NCBI GenBank assembly: GCA_026419785.1
Contig: JAODTK010004666.1
Span: 629,690-693,689 of the forward strand
Length of the DNA stretch: 64,000 nucleotides
Direction: 5' to 3'
Origin: Sclerodactyla briareus
Taxonomy: Eukaryota > Echinodermata > Holothuroidea > Dendrochirotida > Sclerodactylidae
Part shown: positions 60,116 to 64,000 of the stretch, in pieces
Position numbering within the stretch: position 1 is the stretch's first letter
How the letters are laid out: every line of letters begins with the position of its first letter
Program-made: the position numbers and the translations under genes
Notes under the pieces: generated by a model
What the model was told of the DNA's origin: nothing
The model's database searches: none
What the model saw: only the letters and a program-made list of their open reading frames with translations

Positions 60116-61139
60116 GACTGCAAATAACCTCTTAGGAAACCTTGCTTAGGGCAAGAGAGGCAAGTTGGGGGTAGAGCATGCTACAAATAAAAAAAAGGAG
60201 AACATTAAAAAACACACTAAGGGAGAAGCCACAGATAAAGGAAGATGAGGATTGCTGACAAGTATTTTGTCAGGCTGGTTCTAGGCAAATTCGGGATCAT
60301 AATATTACTTATTCGTGGATAAACTCCTTCATCAATTTTTGGCTTTTTAGACCACCCAAATCTTCCGCCCCCTGACACTGTATCCTTCAGGGCATGTAAC
60401 TCTTCTTACAGTGAGTCAAAGTGAAAATTTCCACCGAATTAGCACACTCAACAGAATAGGTAAAAGTTAAAACAAATCTTTTTCTTCATATCATGCAAAG
60501 CATTCCTTTCCAATGGCACACAGTAAAACAGTTCTGTGGAGATTGAATGTCTAACATTGATGTTATATTGTTGGAGGTCATTAAGGTTTTAACCCCCATA
60601 CCACAGTTCCTCGATGCGAATCATACTATGTGTGTGACAAATCACAGAAATACGTCTTGATCCTCCTTAGCCTAAGCCTCCAAAAGATTCAACTTAGGTA
60701 ACATAGACGGGAGCAATTACCTGTAGTCAAGGATAGAAAGTCACATCACTTGTAAGCTTGTTGAGAGCTTTCAATCTACTGAATAAGTGCATAGCATACA
60801 CACAAATCCTTTACCACCAGCAGTCACTGACACAGGGAAAGTGTTACGGAGATACTGACAAGAATGGCAAATCTGTTGCCAACGGGGCAGATAAGACCTT
60901 CATTAGTTTTGAGCTTCTAATCAAAACTCATTTCAACTGATTGACATTTGCAAAGGGGATTTAGTGTCCAGTTTTATCAAAATTCATGTTTATTAGGCCA
61001 AATTGAGGGCCCTGAAATCCATACCCTGGATCCACAACAATAGCATGTATCCTAGCTACAAATTAGTACATGTACCTTGTACTGGCTGTCTGGGACTAGG
61101 TTGACCATGGCTGACCAGACATGTATTTAATGCTTGCAT

Positions 61140-61550
61140 AGATTGATCTGAAATTGTGTACCCAGTCAGCCCTAGCAAAATCGGATGAGTTTGAAAGTGC
61201 ATGTGAGCCTTCTATTCTGCAGGTTTTACGTGAAACAACAAGAGTTAGTCCGAATTACAATGAAGTTGGTTGGTGGGTGGGGCTGTTGGTATTCCTAGAC
61301 AACAGGAAGGTCATTTCAAGGTCACAGGGGTCCAATGTGCATAATTATGCGATTTTTCTCACATTGTTGTTTTAAACAAAACTTGGAGAACGTAGGATAC
61401 AGTTGTCCTCAACAACAAGGGAGGTCATTTAAAAAGTATTGGAGATAAATAGACATGATTCAATGTGCTTTCTCTGAATGAGGTCCACAATGTATTTTTG
61501 CAGGGTATACACATCGGCAGTTTACCTGCACATGTCCAGTTTACTTGGGT
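61140..61550. repeat. Dispersed repeat with 'cggcagtttacctgcac' end
   Basis: Second copy of the family at 29 kb, ending 'tatacacatcggcagtttac' then 'gtccagtt'. Orientation is the same. Confidence 0.65.
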
Positions 61551-64000
61551 CATACAGAAATTACTAGAAAAGGCTGGTGTAGTATAGTGGGTCATATTCA
61601 AGGAATTGCAAGTCCTTGTCCTAAATACTGAGGGGGGGGGGGGGGGGGGGGACCTGACCCTGTTTTTAGACCCAAGTACTGTGCAAAAATTGAGGTCAAT
61701 GGGAGATTTAGCCCCCCTCTCCCCCACAGGATTAGCCCCACCCCCCCTCTCTTCCCCAAGGATTGCCACCAATGGACTGGGGGGTGAATCAGCATACCCA
61801 AGTTCATGGACCCGTTGACAATGGTTCACCCTGCCTAGGTGAGGGTGCATTACACATTTGAAAGTCTGTTACGGTTCATGAATACAGAGTGTCTTGTTGT
61901 TCAAATAGAAACTTTGCCAGAGATAAAGCTACTAACAATAACTTAGAACAAGATATACCACAGAGGGCCAACCTAACCATTATTCAGTAATTAAACAAGT
62001 GGGTTCTCGATGCAGTCTCTGCTATCGAGCATGGTCCCAGAGGCAATATTTGAGGGGCTAAGTATGTGTGACCATCTAGGCAGCAGAGGGCACTTGGGTT
62101 TTTTTTTGGGGGCATCTACTGGCAACATCGTGTAGGAGGAATCTTTGAAAAAATGGTTATGTGCAGGTGGAAGAACCGCGACGTGTTCATCCCCGCAGAA
62201 ATTACCTTTGTGGACTCTAAGCGAGGTGCCACCAATTAAATTAGGTGCATTTGTTTTTGGGGGCCAACTTTGGTCCCCAACCACTTGTGTAAAATGGATA
62301 ACCTGTATTTTCGCATAAAAAACCAACAAATTTGCACCTCCAGTGACCTTGAAGGTTATTAAGCGTCAGAGAGTTTATTGCGCTAAGCCTAAGTTTTTTT
62401 TCCAGCGGCAGTGTTGAGGAACAGCGGCCACACAATTACACTCCAAGCCAATACCACATCCCCAAACACTGAAAATTGTTGTGGGGACATAATTAGGACC
62501 CACGGATCACCAGGAAAAGGTTTTCTCAGCTGCAAATAGGCATTGAATTGTCTCAATTCGTGCTTCATCATTCTTATGCATTTATGATGCAATTCATCCA
62601 CATATTTCTTGGGAGGGGGGATTGGAACAGTTTCGGCTTTGAGGTTTAATAGATCTTGTTGAGGGTATCAATTTTGTTTCAACCACCCTGTTCTGGAGAG
62701 GTCGAAAGAATCATAAAGAACACCATATGGGTAGCTGACGTTGGCGAGCTATTGAATTGACCATCTGTGCACCAGCGTGGACATTAGAGGACGCCAATTT
62801 TTCCTGTTTGGTTTCCTTGCTGAATAGCGCTGAAGCCAAGATTGGCCAATTTGGCCTTGGAAAACCTCAAAATGACGTTTCGTTGGAATCATACAAAATT
62901 TTGGAGGCTATACATCAAAAACCATATTATCTCTGGACAGTACTCATGTGGTGGAGAAAAAAGTCCCACACCAGAACCTAAAATGACGGTCCAGGGGATA
63001 ACCCCAGATGGTGAGTACAGGCCGTCAAAATAGGTGGCTTACATGAAATTTGTACTGTAAAATGTGTGAAAAACATATTGTAGACAATTTACAAATAGGG
63101 AGCGCGAATGACTCCTGGACCCTCTCTTGCTAAAGCCTGTTAGGATCAGCAAAATATAAGACACATGTACAAAACTGCTAAAGGGGGGTGACTTACAAGG
63201 TGGGTATTGCCAGAATTTGTTTTTGGTACTAGGGAAAAAAGCGTAAACCGTTAATGAGAGTGCAATGAAAACCCATGCATCCATGATTTTGTTCGTGGGT
63301 GGGGCAGGGAAGGGGGTATGCTTGTTTGAATGCGGAGGTGGGATGGACCTCTTACTATGCCTCTTATAAGTACGATGAAGCCAGGAATCATATGTTATCG
63401 CTGTATATGTGTATTAAAGAAGTACTCCCAATCAGATGGACCAATAGTGCCATCACACAACCACACACGTCTTTTCGTCATCCCTCAGAGGCAAGAATGA
63501 TGGTTCAAGGCCGTTACTGAGCAGAGAAGCACAAGTCACCTCCTCTCGTGCCCCGAGCACTCTGTCTCTCCCTCTCTCCTCTCCGTCTCTCTCTGAGAAT
63601 GCAGTGTTTATTGAACTCTGCTCTTCAGATTGCAGATGTGTAAATTCACACCCAAAGAGATTTCAGGACTTAGAGGCCTAGCTCGGCTGACACAATACGG
63701 ATCTGAATAAGTTCTCAGCAGAGACAGAATCATCCCAGAAGTTGTGCGGATTGATAGCGAACGGTCAGCTAATCTGATCACAGGGGGTATGTTTGGGTGC
63801 TAGATTGACGCAGCCTGTCTGTTCGTTCCAGCACACTTAACAACACAATGGTCACGAAAAAAATACTTTTCATAATTTTCTGGGAATTGTCATCAAATGA
63901 TGCAAAGTGCCCTATGAAAATTGAAATTGCCCAAAATGACTTCAATGACAGTAAAAATGTCACTGTATACTTTTATTACTGGTGATTGTATACACAAGGG

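Larger units (their letters stand above)
57225..64000. other. 5' flank or first intron of the FBXL20-like gene
   Basis: No convincing exon was found. In the family one short exon usually precedes E1, so the promoter may lie here or beyond the window. The stretch holds two blocks of a ~39-bp minisatellite around 58.2 and 59.7 kb, long G runs at 59,720-59,757 and 61,631-61,650, a tRNA-like A-box sequence near 60.1 kb, and a dispersed repeat at about 61.1-61.5 kb that recurs at 29 kb. Open frames here are short and unlike known proteins. Confidence 0.6.

Overview
This is a piece of an animal nuclear genome: one gene with long introns in a repeat-rich, AT-leaning background. There are no bacterial-style operons, no long open frames outside tandem repeats, and no rRNA, tRNA or CRISPR genes. 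The repeat content (dispersed elements rich in 'ttatgcaaattag' and 'tgaccttgaatgacct' phrases, decayed CR1/L2-type retrotransposon sequence, long minisatellites) suggests a marine invertebrate, perhaps a deuterostome. The species cannot be told from the window.

The central result is one gene on the minus strand. Twelve short exons between 57,224 and 10,670 read in order as an F-box/leucine-rich-repeat protein of the FBXL20/FBXL2 family: an F-box in exons E1-E3, a run of cysteine-containing LRRs in E4-E11, and in E12 a C-terminal tail with the 'VKVHAYFAP' signature and a CaaX box ending C-A-I-L. The exons total about 1,280 nt (about 427 codons), close to the family's usual 420-436 residues. 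None of them forms a long ORF. Most were found by reading LRR and F-box signatures next to splice sites on the reverse complement. A further 5' exon probably exists upstream but was not found.

Several exons need one-base insertions or deletions to stay in frame, often in homopolymers, while splice sites and conserved residues are intact. That pattern fits an error-prone long-read assembly better than a pseudogene. It also explains why the transposon relics and satellite arrays break frame so often.

Layout: 57.2-64 kb, upstream flank with an interrupted minisatellite, poly-G tracts and repeats; 57.2-52.3 kb, F-box exons; 52.3-41.1 kb, an 11-kb intron with two copies of a ~0.69-kb repeat and several hairpin-ended repeats; 41.1-38.1 kb, LRR exons E4 and E5 separated by a 120-bp satellite; 38.1-25.4 kb, a 12.7-kb intron with a ~2-kb array of a 39-bp unit, a ~585-bp tandem repeat and other dispersed repeats; 25.4-10.7 kb, LRR exons E6-E12 with introns full of a TIR-like 'TGTCTCGCCTG' element family, a 43-bp minisatellite and a telomere-like tract; 10.7-1 kb, 3' UTR and flank with a CR1/L2 relic.

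By family knowledge the protein is the substrate-recognition subunit of an SCF (SKP1-CUL1-F-box) ubiquitin ligase, attached to membranes by a prenylated C-terminus. Nothing else in the window is a convincing protein-coding gene.
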